A DNA stretch of 64,000 nucleotides from assembly GCF_000975135.1 (NCBI RefSeq), contig NZ_BBRF01000001.1, positions 1,180,380 to 1,244,379 on the forward strand, given 5' to 3'. This DNA comes from Demequina aurantiaca. GTDB taxonomy: Bacteria > Actinomycetota > Actinomycetes > Actinomycetales > Demequinaceae. A program made the translations under genes and the position numbers. Of this stretch, positions 27,746-35,633 are shown piece after piece; position 1 is the first letter of the stretch, and every line of letters starts with the position of its first letter. Below the pieces are notes generated by a model. That model did not search any database, was not told where the DNA came from, and was given only the letters and a program-made list of their open reading frames with translations.

Positions 27746-28396
27746 ATGAGCGTCTCAGTAGTCATTGTCGACGATCACGACGTCATTAGAGTCGGCGTGC
27801 GCGAGTCGCTCGCCGACGACATTGAGGTGATCGGTGAGGCCCGCGACGTGGAAAGCGCGATCGAGGTCGTTCAAGAGACGCGGCCGCAGGTGGTCATCCT
27901 CGATGTTCACCTTCCCGGGGGCACAGGAGGCGGAGCGCTGGACGTGCTCGCCGAAATCTTGGGAGGAGCCGATGCGCCCCGCGTCCTGGCACTGTCCGTT
28001 TCCGATGCGGCGGAGGACGTGGTGGCGACGGTGCGGGCGGGCGCTCGTGGGTACGTGACCAAGTCAATCTCGGGCCCGGACCTGTCCGATGCCGTGCGCA
28101 GGGTTGGTGGTGGCGACGCAGTGTTCTCGCCGCGGCTCGCGGGCTTTGTACTCGACGCCTTTGGTGCGGCCGGTGGCGAGGTGGCGGCAGTCGACGAGGA
28201 CCTGGACAAGCTCACCGCACGCGAGCAGGAAGTCATGCGTCTGATCGCGCGTGGCTACACCTACCGCGAGGTAGGAGAGAAACTGTTCATCTCCATCAAG
28301 ACGGTGGAGACGCACGTGGGCAAGGTGCTCCACAAACTTCAACTGTCCAACCGCCACGAACTCGCTCACTGGGCCGCGCAGCGACGCATTGTCTAG
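27746..28396 (+). CDS. LuxR/NarL-family response regulator
   Basis: The 216-residue protein has a receiver domain with the acid pair Asp9-Asp10, phospho-accepting Asp53 (VVILDVHLPGG) and Lys in GYVTKS. The C-terminal LuxR helix-turn-helix spans about residues 154-208 (LTAREQEVMRLIARGYTYREV, ISIKTVETHVGKVLHKL). It is the partner of the kinase just upstream, and its likely targets include the divergent pspC promoter region at 26542-26712, though no site is proven. Confidence 0.95.
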   Translation: MSVSVVIVDDHDVIRVGVRESLADDIEVIGEARDVESAIEVVQETRPQVVILDVHLPGGTGGGALDVLAEILGGADAPRVLALSVSDAAEDVVATVRAGARGYVTKSISGPDLSDAVRRVGGGDAVFSPRLAGFVLDAFGAAGGEVAAVDEDLDKLTAREQEVMRLIARGYTYREVGEKLFISIKTVETHVGKVLHKLQLSNRHELAHWAAQRRIV

Positions 28397-28573
28397 GCGC
28401 GGAATGTTTTGCCTGCTAGACTGATTCCACTTGTGAGTTGACGTTTGACTCCCTGCGTCGCAGATTGCTTTCCACTTCTCGCCCATCGGTAGACCGATGA
28501 GGCTCGTAGAAATTCTCTTCGGCGAACGATTGCGGACACCTCCGCCTTCGCCACCATCGCCGGTGCAATCTCA

Positions 28574-28642
28574 CGCTGTCACCTGACAGCGACGCAACCG
28601 CACATCCGTGCACTCGCATCGGCTCATTGCCCCGAAAGGCAA
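28574..28642 (+). promoter_or_regulatory. Structured leader of the DEAD-box helicase gene
   Basis: The 250-base gap before the helicase gene holds a perfect seven-pair hairpin CGCTGTC-ACCT-GACAGCG (28574-28591). A second, TTGCC-N6-GGCAA (28627-28642), overlaps the AAAGG ribosome-binding site and lies directly before the TTG start. A TAGACT box at 28417-28422 could give a leader of about 215 bases. Long structured leaders are a known feature of cold-regulated DEAD-box helicase genes; here regulation is inferred. Confidence 0.45.
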
Positions 28643-28646
28643 CGCA

Positions 28647-30206
28647 TTGTCTGACAAGACTTTTGGCGCGCTCGGCGTGCCCACCCCCATCACCGACGTC
28701 CTGGACGCGGAGGGCAAGACCAACGCCTTCCCCATTCAGATCGACACCCTCCCCGATACCCTTTCCGGTCGCGACGTCCTCGGACGCGGCAAGACCGGCT
28801 CCGGCAAGACGCTGGCCTTCTCCATCCCCATGGCGGTGCGCCTGGGCACCAAGGGTGGCCGAGCGCGTCCCGGTCACCCTCGCGGCCTGATCCTTGCGCC
28901 CACCCGTGAACTCGCCACGCAGATCGACGCCGTCATCGCGCCGCTCGCCAAGGCTTACGGCCTCAAGACGACCACCATCTTTGGTGGCGTCAAGCAGCAC
29001 CGGCAGGAGCAGGCGCTCCGCGCCGGCGCCGACATCGTCGTGGCGTGCCCCGGCCGCCTCGAGGACCTCATGAAGCAGGGCCACGTGAAGCTCGACATGG
29101 TCGACATCACCGTCCTCGACGAGGCCGACCACATGGCTGACCTGGGCTTCCTGCCCGGCGTCACGCGCATCATGAATGCCACCCCGCAGAACGGTCAGCG
29201 CATGCTCTTCAGCGCGACGCTGGACAATGGCGTGGACAAGCTCGTCAAGCGCTTCCTGCACAACCAGATCATGCACTCGGTTGACGAGGCCAACAGCCCC
29301 GTGGCCGCCATGACGCACCACGTCTTCACCGTCACCGGCGCCGATGCCAAGCGCGACCTGGTTCACACCCTCGCCTCCGGCACGGGCCGCCGCATCCTGT
29401 TCATGCGCACCAAGCACCAGGCCAAGAAGCTTGCCAAGCAGCTCACCGCCGCAGGTATCCCTGCGGTCGACCTGCACGGCAACCTGTCGCAGAACAAGCG
29501 CGACCAGAACCTCGCGCTCTTTGCCGGCGATAAGCACCGCGTGCTGGTCGCGACCGATGTCGCCGCGCGTGGAGTCCACGTTGACGGCGTCGAGCTCGTG
29601 GTCCACGTCGACCCCCCCGCCGAGCACAAGGCGTACCTGCACCGCTCCGGCCGCACGGCACGTGCGGGCTCCGAGGGTGACGTCGTCACCGTGGTCCTAC
29701 CCGAGCAGCGTCGCGAGACCGAGCAGTTGCTTCGCCAGGCCAAGATCAACGTACGCCCCGAGGCCGTCAACTCCGAGTCCGCTCAGGTTGTCGCGCTTGT
29801 CGGTGAGGTTGCTCCCTATGTGAAGCCGTCGCCCATCACGGAGCAGCCGCAGCGCGGACGCTCACAGGGTGGCCGCTCGCAGGGTGCCAACGCCCAGCGC
29901 AAGCGCGCCAACCGTGACCAGCGTGGCCAGGGTGGAAGCAGCCGAGGCGCAAGCTCCGGCTCACGTGGCCGTCCGGAAGGCGAGCACGGTCAGCACCGTC
30001 CCGCCGGCTCGGAGCGCTCCAACGGCTCCGGACGCTCGAACAACACGGGCCGCTCCAATGGTTCGGGTCGCTCGGGCGCGACTCGTGTCAAGGGAGAGAG
30101 CAACGGCCACGGTCAGCGTGGCAGCGGCTCGCAGCGCTCGGGTGGTTCAAACGGTGGCGCCGCGGCGTTCTCCTCGAACTCCAGCGGCGGCCGTCGCTCG
30201 CGCTAG
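28647..30206 (+). CDS. DEAD-box ATP-dependent RNA helicase with low-complexity tail
   Basis: The protein is about 519 residues. Helicase motifs in order are the Q motif (FPIQIDTLP), Walker A GKTGSGKT (residues 48-55), PTREL, VLDEADHM, LFSATL, and HRSGRTARAG. This is a RhlE/CsdA-type RNA helicase core for ribosome assembly or RNA turnover. After about residue 395 comes a Gly/Ser/Arg/Asn/Gln-rich tail with near-repeats of GRSNGSG and GRSNNTG, typical of RNA-binding disordered tails. TTG at 28647 is chosen because GAAAGG lies seven bases before it; in-frame GTG at 28608 would add 13 residues. Confidence 0.93.
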   Translation: MSDKTFGALGVPTPITDVLDAEGKTNAFPIQIDTLPDTLSGRDVLGRGKTGSGKTLAFSIPMAVRLGTKGGRARPGHPRGLILAPTRELATQIDAVIAPLAKAYGLKTTTIFGGVKQHRQEQALRAGADIVVACPGRLEDLMKQGHVKLDMVDITVLDEADHMADLGFLPGVTRIMNATPQNGQRMLFSATLDNGVDKLVKRFLHNQIMHSVDEANSPVAAMTHHVFTVTGADAKRDLVHTLASGTGRRILFMRTKHQAKKLAKQLTAAGIPAVDLHGNLSQNKRDQNLALFAGDKHRVLVATDVAARGVHVDGVELVVHVDPPAEHKAYLHRSGRTARAGSEGDVVTVVLPEQRRETEQLLRQAKINVRPEAVNSESAQVVALVGEVAPYVKPSPITEQPQRGRSQGGRSQGANAQRKRANRDQRGQGGSSRGASSGSRGRPEGEHGQHRPAGSERSNGSGRSNNTGRSNGSGRSGATRVKGESNGHGQRGSGSQRSGGSNGGAAAFSSNSSGGRRSR

Positions 30207-30246
30207 TCGCCCGCGGGGCGTGACGCCCCACTGATTTTTCCGGGAG

Positions 30247-30296
30247 AGCCCGGCGCAGCATCGTCCGCAAGGGCAGTGACTGCGCCGGGCTTTTTC
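30247..30296 (+). terminator. Rho-independent terminator after the helicase gene
   Basis: AGCCCGGCGCAG (30247-30258) pairs perfectly with CTGCGCCGGGCT (30280-30291) and is followed by a T-rich run (TTTTTCTT). This is the most classical terminator in the window. Confidence 0.92.
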
Positions 30297-30362
30297 TTGC
30301 CCCTGAAGGCGCGAACGGTGGCATGCTGAGATGTGCAGCGAGGCACCAATAAGGAGCGCGAG

Positions 30363-30926
30363 ATGGGTGATCTCTACTACACGGCGAACATGTCCCTCGA
30401 CGGCTATACGACCGATGCGCAGGGCAACTTTGACTTTTCTGAGCCGGACGCCGAGGTGCATCAGTACTTCAACGACTTCGAGCGGGCGTTCGATACGGCA
30501 CTCTACGGCCGCGCCATGTACGAGACGATGGTCTATTGGGAGACCAATCCGGGGCCGGAGGATCAGTCGCCCATCGCGCAGGAGTTTGCGGAGGTATGGC
30601 GGTCTCAGCACAAGATCGTCTATTCGGCGACCCTTGAGGACATCGCCTCCGAGCGCACCTCGCTCGAACGAGTCTTTGACCCGGAAGCGGTGCATGACAT
30701 GGTGCGGGCGGAACCCAGGGATGTCAGCATCGGGGGACCGACCATCGCCGCCACCGCCTTGCGTGCCGGAATCGTTGACTACGTCAACCTGCTGGTCCTG
30801 CCTCACGTCTTGGGTGGTGGGCTGGCCGCGCTTCCTCACGGGTATCGAGCTGCACTCGACTTGGTTGAGGAGCAACGATTCTCTGGGGGAACGGTCCGTC
30901 TGCTGTACCGCGTAGGAGCCCGCTAA
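30363..30926 (+). CDS. Dihydrofolate reductase-like (RibD C-terminal domain) protein
   Basis: The 187-residue protein matches the RibD_C/DHFR-like fold. It starts LYYTANMSLDGYTTDAQGNFDF, has LYGRAMYETMVYW, KIVYSATLEDI, and ends with the nucleotide-site segment VSIGGPTIAATALRAGIVDYVNLLVLPHVLGGG. These stand-alone proteins bind NADPH, but their substrates are mostly unknown; they are not true folate reductases. The ATG at 30363 is preceded by AAGGAGCG, so it is preferred to an in-frame start 30 bases upstream. It is flanked by terminator and intergenic gaps, so it looks monocistronic. Confidence 0.85.
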   Translation: MGDLYYTANMSLDGYTTDAQGNFDFSEPDAEVHQYFNDFERAFDTALYGRAMYETMVYWETNPGPEDQSPIAQEFAEVWRSQHKIVYSATLEDIASERTSLERVFDPEAVHDMVRAEPRDVSIGGPTIAATALRAGIVDYVNLLVLPHVLGGGLAALPHGYRAALDLVEEQRFSGGTVRLLYRVGAR

Positions 30927-31066
30927 AACACGTCATCAACGCTTAAGTGGAACCTATAGTCCAATTTCCGTGCGCGCGTCGGCAAATTCCGCTCTACCAT
31001 GGGTGAAGACGGCGTAGCACCGATGCTCTGAGGGGGGCTCGTTACGACGTATATGCAGGAGGGTCT

Positions 31067-32227
31067 GTGGGAGAGCCACAAGGGGCCAATGGGGGCCGCG
31101 GCGACGCGTACGAGTTTGACGCGCCCGCGATCACGGGCGAGATTCCCGTTCCGCAGGAATCCACGAGTCCTCGTGCCATGGTCGCCTTCTCCCTCGCGGG
31201 CCTTGCCTTCGGCCTGTTCTACGTCGTGTGGTTCCTGGTGGCCTACCCCACGCCCCGGTGGCTGATGGTCGCAGTCTCAGTGCTGACGGTGCTGGTCTTT
31301 TCCTCCGGTGTGGCGTTTGCCCGCACCAGGTTCGCCACTCCTCTGGCCATCGGCATCGTGACGTTCGCCGCTTTCATTTTGTTGGTCTACACCGCGGTTC
31401 TCTCTACGGATTCCTCCGTGCACATGCTCTATTTGGCGGCTGGCTTCGCGATGCTCGCGCTATTCCCGGAGCCCTTGTGGCGATTGCGGATCGTATACGC
31501 AGGCGCCATGATCACGCTGGTCGTCGCGTGCGAGTTTCTCTTCGCTGAACCAGCGGTCGAGCACCTTGTGGAGGTCGGACGAGACAGCATCCTTGCCGCC
31601 GCGAATCGACTGTGGACGGTGGTGGTGGTCGCCATGGGGATGGGGATCGTCTTGTATCGCTCCACACGCCGCCAGCGCGACCTGAGCGGCGCCGCCGAAC
31701 TGGGCGAATACTTGGCGAGCACCGATGTCATGACCGGCATTGCGAACCGCCGCCCGGTTCTGGCGCAACTGCACGAGTTCGACGATGAAAAGGTCTCGCG
31801 CTACGCCGTCGCCATCATCGACATCGACGGCTTCAAGGCCATCAACGATCGCCTGGGTCACGAAGAGGGTGACGCGCTCATCTCCGCGATCGCTCGCCGA
31901 TTGCGTGCCCACTTCCGCCAGACAGACCTGGTGAGTCGATGGGGTGGGGACGAGTTCCTGGTTGTGCTCCCAAACATCACTCGCGAGGAGTTGTTCTCGG
32001 TCCTGGACCGGCTGCGCATGTCCGTCGCGACGTCCCCCTTCTCCTTGGGGGCCGACCCGATTGCGGTCACGCTTTCCGCCGGGGCGGCGATCGCTGGCGC
32101 GGAGGACAACTCGCGCGAGGTGATTCGCGCCGCGGACCTCGCGTTGTACACGGCCAAGCACACGGGGCGGAACCGTGTGGTTCTCGCGGATGACTCCACT
32201 ATCGAGGCAGTCCAGGTTCAGCACTGA
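31067..32227 (+). CDS. Six-TM membrane diguanylate cyclase with I-site
   Basis: The 386-residue protein has a 37-residue soluble N-terminus, six membrane helices (from MVAFSLAGLAFGLFYVVW to LWTVVVVAMGMGIVLY) and a C-terminal GGDEF domain. The active site is RWGGDEF with the classical GGDEF form, the inhibitory RQTD motif is five residues upstream, and the substrate segment is DIDGFKAINDRLGHEEGD. It should be an active, feedback-inhibited cyclic di-GMP synthase. The GTG start has GGAGGG at proper spacing. It has the same layout as the proteins at 18319 and 19524, so the three are probably paralogues. Confidence 0.92.
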   Translation: MGEPQGANGGRGDAYEFDAPAITGEIPVPQESTSPRAMVAFSLAGLAFGLFYVVWFLVAYPTPRWLMVAVSVLTVLVFSSGVAFARTRFATPLAIGIVTFAAFILLVYTAVLSTDSSVHMLYLAAGFAMLALFPEPLWRLRIVYAGAMITLVVACEFLFAEPAVEHLVEVGRDSILAAANRLWTVVVVAMGMGIVLYRSTRRQRDLSGAAELGEYLASTDVMTGIANRRPVLAQLHEFDDEKVSRYAVAIIDIDGFKAINDRLGHEEGDALISAIARRLRAHFRQTDLVSRWGGDEFLVVLPNITREELFSVLDRLRMSVATSPFSLGADPIAVTLSAGAAIAGAEDNSREVIRAADLALYTAKHTGRNRVVLADDSTIEAVQVQH

Positions 32228-32317
32228 CGTTGGCGACTTGTGGTGTTGTGTGATTCAGAGAATCCGTTCGTGATCGCCTGTGTATAGTCCTGAATTATGG
32301 AGAAAGGAGCGATTCTC

Positions 32318-33025
32318 GTGCGCGTCTCTCCTCACGCCAGAATGAGCCTGGCGGTCACAGCGGTCACAGCGGTCACGGCGATCGCAGCGGTGGCACTGAC
32401 CGGCTGTGCGCCGGCAGACTCGGGTCCCCGAGTCTCCTGGACGCTCCCGGTCGACCCAAGCCCGGAGACAAGCGCTCCCGCGGCCCCAACCGCATCGGCG
32501 CAGCCCTCGATAGAAGCCACGGACGCTGTAGGTGCGAACGTCGCTACGTTGCCGTCGTGCGACACGCTGCGTGGATTCTTTGGCGATACTGCGGCAAAGC
32601 TGGGCGAGCATCCCGAAGGAACAACGCAGTCCTACGACGACGAGACTGGCTACGGGATCGGCTGCGGGTGGACCACTCCACTGTCGCCGCCCACTGACGA
32701 ATACATGGCCGCGCTCCAAGCGGGCGACCTCACGCTAGTGGTCGTCGTGGACTCCGATCCACTGACACCCATTGACGGGGATGCCTTCGGAGACTTTGAC
32801 GTAGACGCCGCCGCAGTTGAGGCAGGCGGATTTGTCGTCTACGACGACGCCCTGGATCCCGATGCTGTAGTGGGGCACACCGGTGTCAGCGTCGTGTTCG
32901 GCGACACGAGCGTGCGAATCACCCCCATTGTGCTCGACGACCCCGAGCAGGTACTGCCGGAGCTCACTAACCAGCGCGTCCTGGATATCGAACTGGCCAT
33001 CCACAAGGAGCTCGGCTCGTACTAG
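32318..33025 (+). CDS. Secreted lipoprotein of unknown function
   Basis: The roughly 235-residue protein has a lipoprotein signal ending ALTGC (Cys30 with the GTG start at 32318). The signal helix contains AVTAVTAVTA, encoded by nine-base tandem repeats of GCGGTCACA/G type. A Pro/Ala/Ser linker leads to a C-terminal domain with cysteines at SCDTL and IGCGW that may form a disulfide, and the domain resembles DUF3558-like actinobacterial lipoproteins only loosely. AAAGGAG is placed eight bases before GTG 32318. An ATG at 32297 could be used if transcription starts from TATAGT at 32283. Confidence 0.75.
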   Translation: MRVSPHARMSLAVTAVTAVTAIAAVALTGCAPADSGPRVSWTLPVDPSPETSAPAAPTASAQPSIEATDAVGANVATLPSCDTLRGFFGDTAAKLGEHPEGTTQSYDDETGYGIGCGWTTPLSPPTDEYMAALQAGDLTLVVVVDSDPLTPIDGDAFGDFDVDAAAVEAGGFVVYDDALDPDAVVGHTGVSVVFGDTSVRITPIVLDDPEQVLPELTNQRVLDIELAIHKELGSY

Positions 33026-33083
33026 CCGTCGGTGTGGAAAATCGGAGCCTGGTGAGGCGCGGAGCGCCTAGACTCGTCGGGTC

Positions 33084-35456
33084 ATGGATGCACTTTTCGA
33101 TATCACCGAGCCCGCACCTTCCGCATTGACGGAGGGCCTCAACCCACCACAGGCGGAGGCGGTGGTGCATCACGGCAGCGCGCTGCTGATCATCGCCGGC
33201 GCAGGATCGGGCAAGACCCGTGTGCTCACGCACCGCATCGCCTACCTGCTGGAGACGGGGCGCGCACGCCCGCACGAGATCCTTGCGATCACGTTTACCA
33301 ACAAGGCCGCGGGGGAGATGCGCGAGCGCGTCGCAGCCTTGGTGGGGCCGGACGCCAAGCGCATGTGGGTCAGCACGTTCCACTCGGCATGTGTGCGCAT
33401 CCTGCGCCGCGACTACGAGAAGGCCGGGCTGAAGTCCACGTTTTCCATCTATGACACCTCGGACTCGGTCAACCTCATGAAGCTCGTCATGAAGGAACTC
33501 GACCTCGACCCTAAGAAGTTCACACCCAAATCCATCCTCAACCGCATCGGCACGTTCAAGGACGAGTTGATCGACCCCGAGGTCGCGCTCGCGGCCTCCG
33601 AGGCGGCGTCGCGTCACTCAGTGGAGCATGCGGCGGGCAAGGCCTACGGTCTCTATCAGCGCCGCCTCGAGGCTGCCAACGCCGTGGACTTCGACGACAT
33701 CATCACCAAGTCCGTGTACCTGCTGCAGCGTCACCCCGAGGTTGCGCGCCAGTATCGCGAGCAGTTCCGTCACATCCTGGTGGACGAGTACCAGGACACC
33801 AACCACGCGCAGTACACCCTGGTACGCGAACTAGTCGGTCCCGAGGACGACGCCTCGCTACCCCCCGCGGAGCTCACGGTGGTGGGTGACGCCGACCAGT
33901 CCATCTACGCCTTCCGTGGCGCAACCATCCGCAACATCATGGAGTTCGAGAAGGACTATCCGAACGCGCACACCGTGCACCTTGAGCAGAACTACCGCTC
34001 CACCCAGAACATCCTGACCGCGGCCAACGCCGTGATCTCCAACAACACCGGCCGCCGCCCCAAGAACCTGTGGACCGATGCCGGAGCCGGCTCCAAGATC
34101 GTGGGCTACGCGGGCGACACGGAGCAGGAAGAGGCGCTGTTCATCGCCGGCGAGATCCGCCGCCTGATTCGCGAGGACGACGTGCAGCCGTCCGATGTCG
34201 CCATCATGTACCGCGCGAACGCCCAGTCCCGCTCAATTGAAGGTCGCCTGGGGGCCGCCGACATCCCGTACAAGATCGTGGGCGGCACGCGCTTCTACGA
34301 TCGCAAGGAAGTCAAGGACATGCTCGCGTATCTCGCCGCCGCGGTAAACGAGGACGACGATGTGGCCACCCGGCGCATCATCAACGTACCCAAGCGCGGC
34401 ATCGGCGACACGGCTGTGGACTCCGTCGAGAATGTGCGCCGCACGCTGAACGCCACGGCCGCCCCCGGCGAGTCCGTCAGTTTTGGCGCGGCACTGCGAC
34501 ACCTGGACGATGCTGGCTTGGCCGCGCGTTCGCGCGCGGCTATCGACGGGTTCGTTCGCCTCATGGACGACATCCGCTCGCTTGCCGAGGACAACGGCCC
34601 GGCGGGCGTGCTCGACGCCATCGCCGACCGCTCCGGACTGCTGTCTACGCTGCGCAACTCCGACGACCCGCAGGACGCGAGTCGCATCGAGAACGTGATG
34701 GAGCTCGTCGCCGTGGGGCGCGAATTCACGGAGGAGAACCCCGAGGGCACGCTTGCGGACTTCCTTGAGAAGGTCGCGCTCGTTGCCGATGCTGACCAGA
34801 TTCCCGATGCCGATGGCACCGGCGGCGTGGTCACCCTGATGACCCTTCACACGGCCAAGGGTCTCGAGTTCCCCACCGTGTTCCTCACCGGGATGGAAGA
34901 CGGGACGTTCCCCCACGTGCGCTCGATCGAATCCGGAAGCGCCAAGGACATGGAAGAGGAGCGCCGACTCGCTTACGTGGGGCTGACCCGCGCGCGCGAG
35001 CGGCTCTACCTGACGCGCGCCGAGGTGCGAGCGAGTTGGGGCGCGCCTCAGTACTTCGCCGCCTCGCGCTTTGCCGACGAGATTCCGTCCGAACTCGTCG
35101 AGTGGAAGCGCTCGGAGACGTCGATGGCGTCGCTGCGCGCGCGCTCGGATCGGGGCACCTCGCGCGACAACGCCTGGTCGTCGAACTACGGCGGCTCGCA
35201 GGACCGCCCGGATGGCAACGCGTACTCGCGTGCGGGTGCGGTGCTGTCGCGCAAGGTTCCCCCCAGCCCCCCAGGGGTGGCCAACGGGGCCGACCTTGGA
35301 TTCGAGGTGGGAGACCGTGTCACGCACGACAAGTACGGTATGGGCAAGGTCATCGGCCTCGAGGGGTCTGGCAAGAATGCCGCCGCCAAGGTGGACTTTG
35401 GAGCTGACGGCGTGAAGCGCTTGGTGCTGCGCTTCGCCCCCATCGCCAAGTTGTAG
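33084..35456 (+). CDS. pcrA: ATP-dependent DNA helicase PcrA/UvrD
   Basis: The 790-residue superfamily 1A helicase has Walker A AGAGSGKTRVLTHR, the GLNPPQAEAV Q-motif region, DEYQDTNHAQY, GDADQSIYAFRGA, and the motif V/VI segments VTLMTLHTAKGLEFPTVFL and LAYVGLTRARERLYLT. The C-terminal region holds a Ser/Asn-rich linker and the small FEVGDRVTHDKYGMGKVIG domain typical of PcrA/UvrD1, which can bind RNA polymerase. It unwinds DNA in nucleotide excision repair and replication restart. A TAGACT box lies nine bases before the ATG. Confidence 0.96.
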   Translation: MDALFDITEPAPSALTEGLNPPQAEAVVHHGSALLIIAGAGSGKTRVLTHRIAYLLETGRARPHEILAITFTNKAAGEMRERVAALVGPDAKRMWVSTFHSACVRILRRDYEKAGLKSTFSIYDTSDSVNLMKLVMKELDLDPKKFTPKSILNRIGTFKDELIDPEVALAASEAASRHSVEHAAGKAYGLYQRRLEAANAVDFDDIITKSVYLLQRHPEVARQYREQFRHILVDEYQDTNHAQYTLVRELVGPEDDASLPPAELTVVGDADQSIYAFRGATIRNIMEFEKDYPNAHTVHLEQNYRSTQNILTAANAVISNNTGRRPKNLWTDAGAGSKIVGYAGDTEQEEALFIAGEIRRLIREDDVQPSDVAIMYRANAQSRSIEGRLGAADIPYKIVGGTRFYDRKEVKDMLAYLAAAVNEDDDVATRRIINVPKRGIGDTAVDSVENVRRTLNATAAPGESVSFGAALRHLDDAGLAARSRAAIDGFVRLMDDIRSLAEDNGPAGVLDAIADRSGLLSTLRNSDDPQDASRIENVMELVAVGREFTEENPEGTLADFLEKVALVADADQIPDADGTGGVVTLMTLHTAKGLEFPTVFLTGMEDGTFPHVRSIESGSAKDMEEERRLAYVGLTRARERLYLTRAEVRASWGAPQYFAASRFADEIPSELVEWKRSETSMASLRARSDRGTSRDNAWSSNYGGSQDRPDGNAYSRAGAVLSRKVPPSPPGVANGADLGFEVGDRVTHDKYGMGKVIGLEGSGKNAAAKVDFGADGVKRLVLRFAPIAKL

Positions 35457-35536
35457 GACGGCGTCTCGATAGCGTTCCCGGACAACGGGCGCGCTCGCCC
35501 CTGCGCGCTCGTCCCTTTGTACCTTTTGCGCGTTTC

Positions 35537-35565
35537 GTAACGATTCGTTACTGTCTGGTCAGTAA
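35537..35565. promoter_or_regulatory. Overlapping palindromes upstream of the beta-helix gene
   Basis: GTAACG-ATT-CGTTAC (35537-35551) and TTACTG-N6-CAGTAA (35548-35565) overlap by four bases about 70-95 bases before the gene. The second has the form of a TetR/AcrR-type operator. No regulator gene is adjacent. Confidence 0.5.
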
Positions 35566-35633
35566 GGGGGCGCCGCGATGGCAACCCTGCCGAGACGGCG
35601 TTGTCTCGGAAACCTCAACGGAGAGGAACGCGC

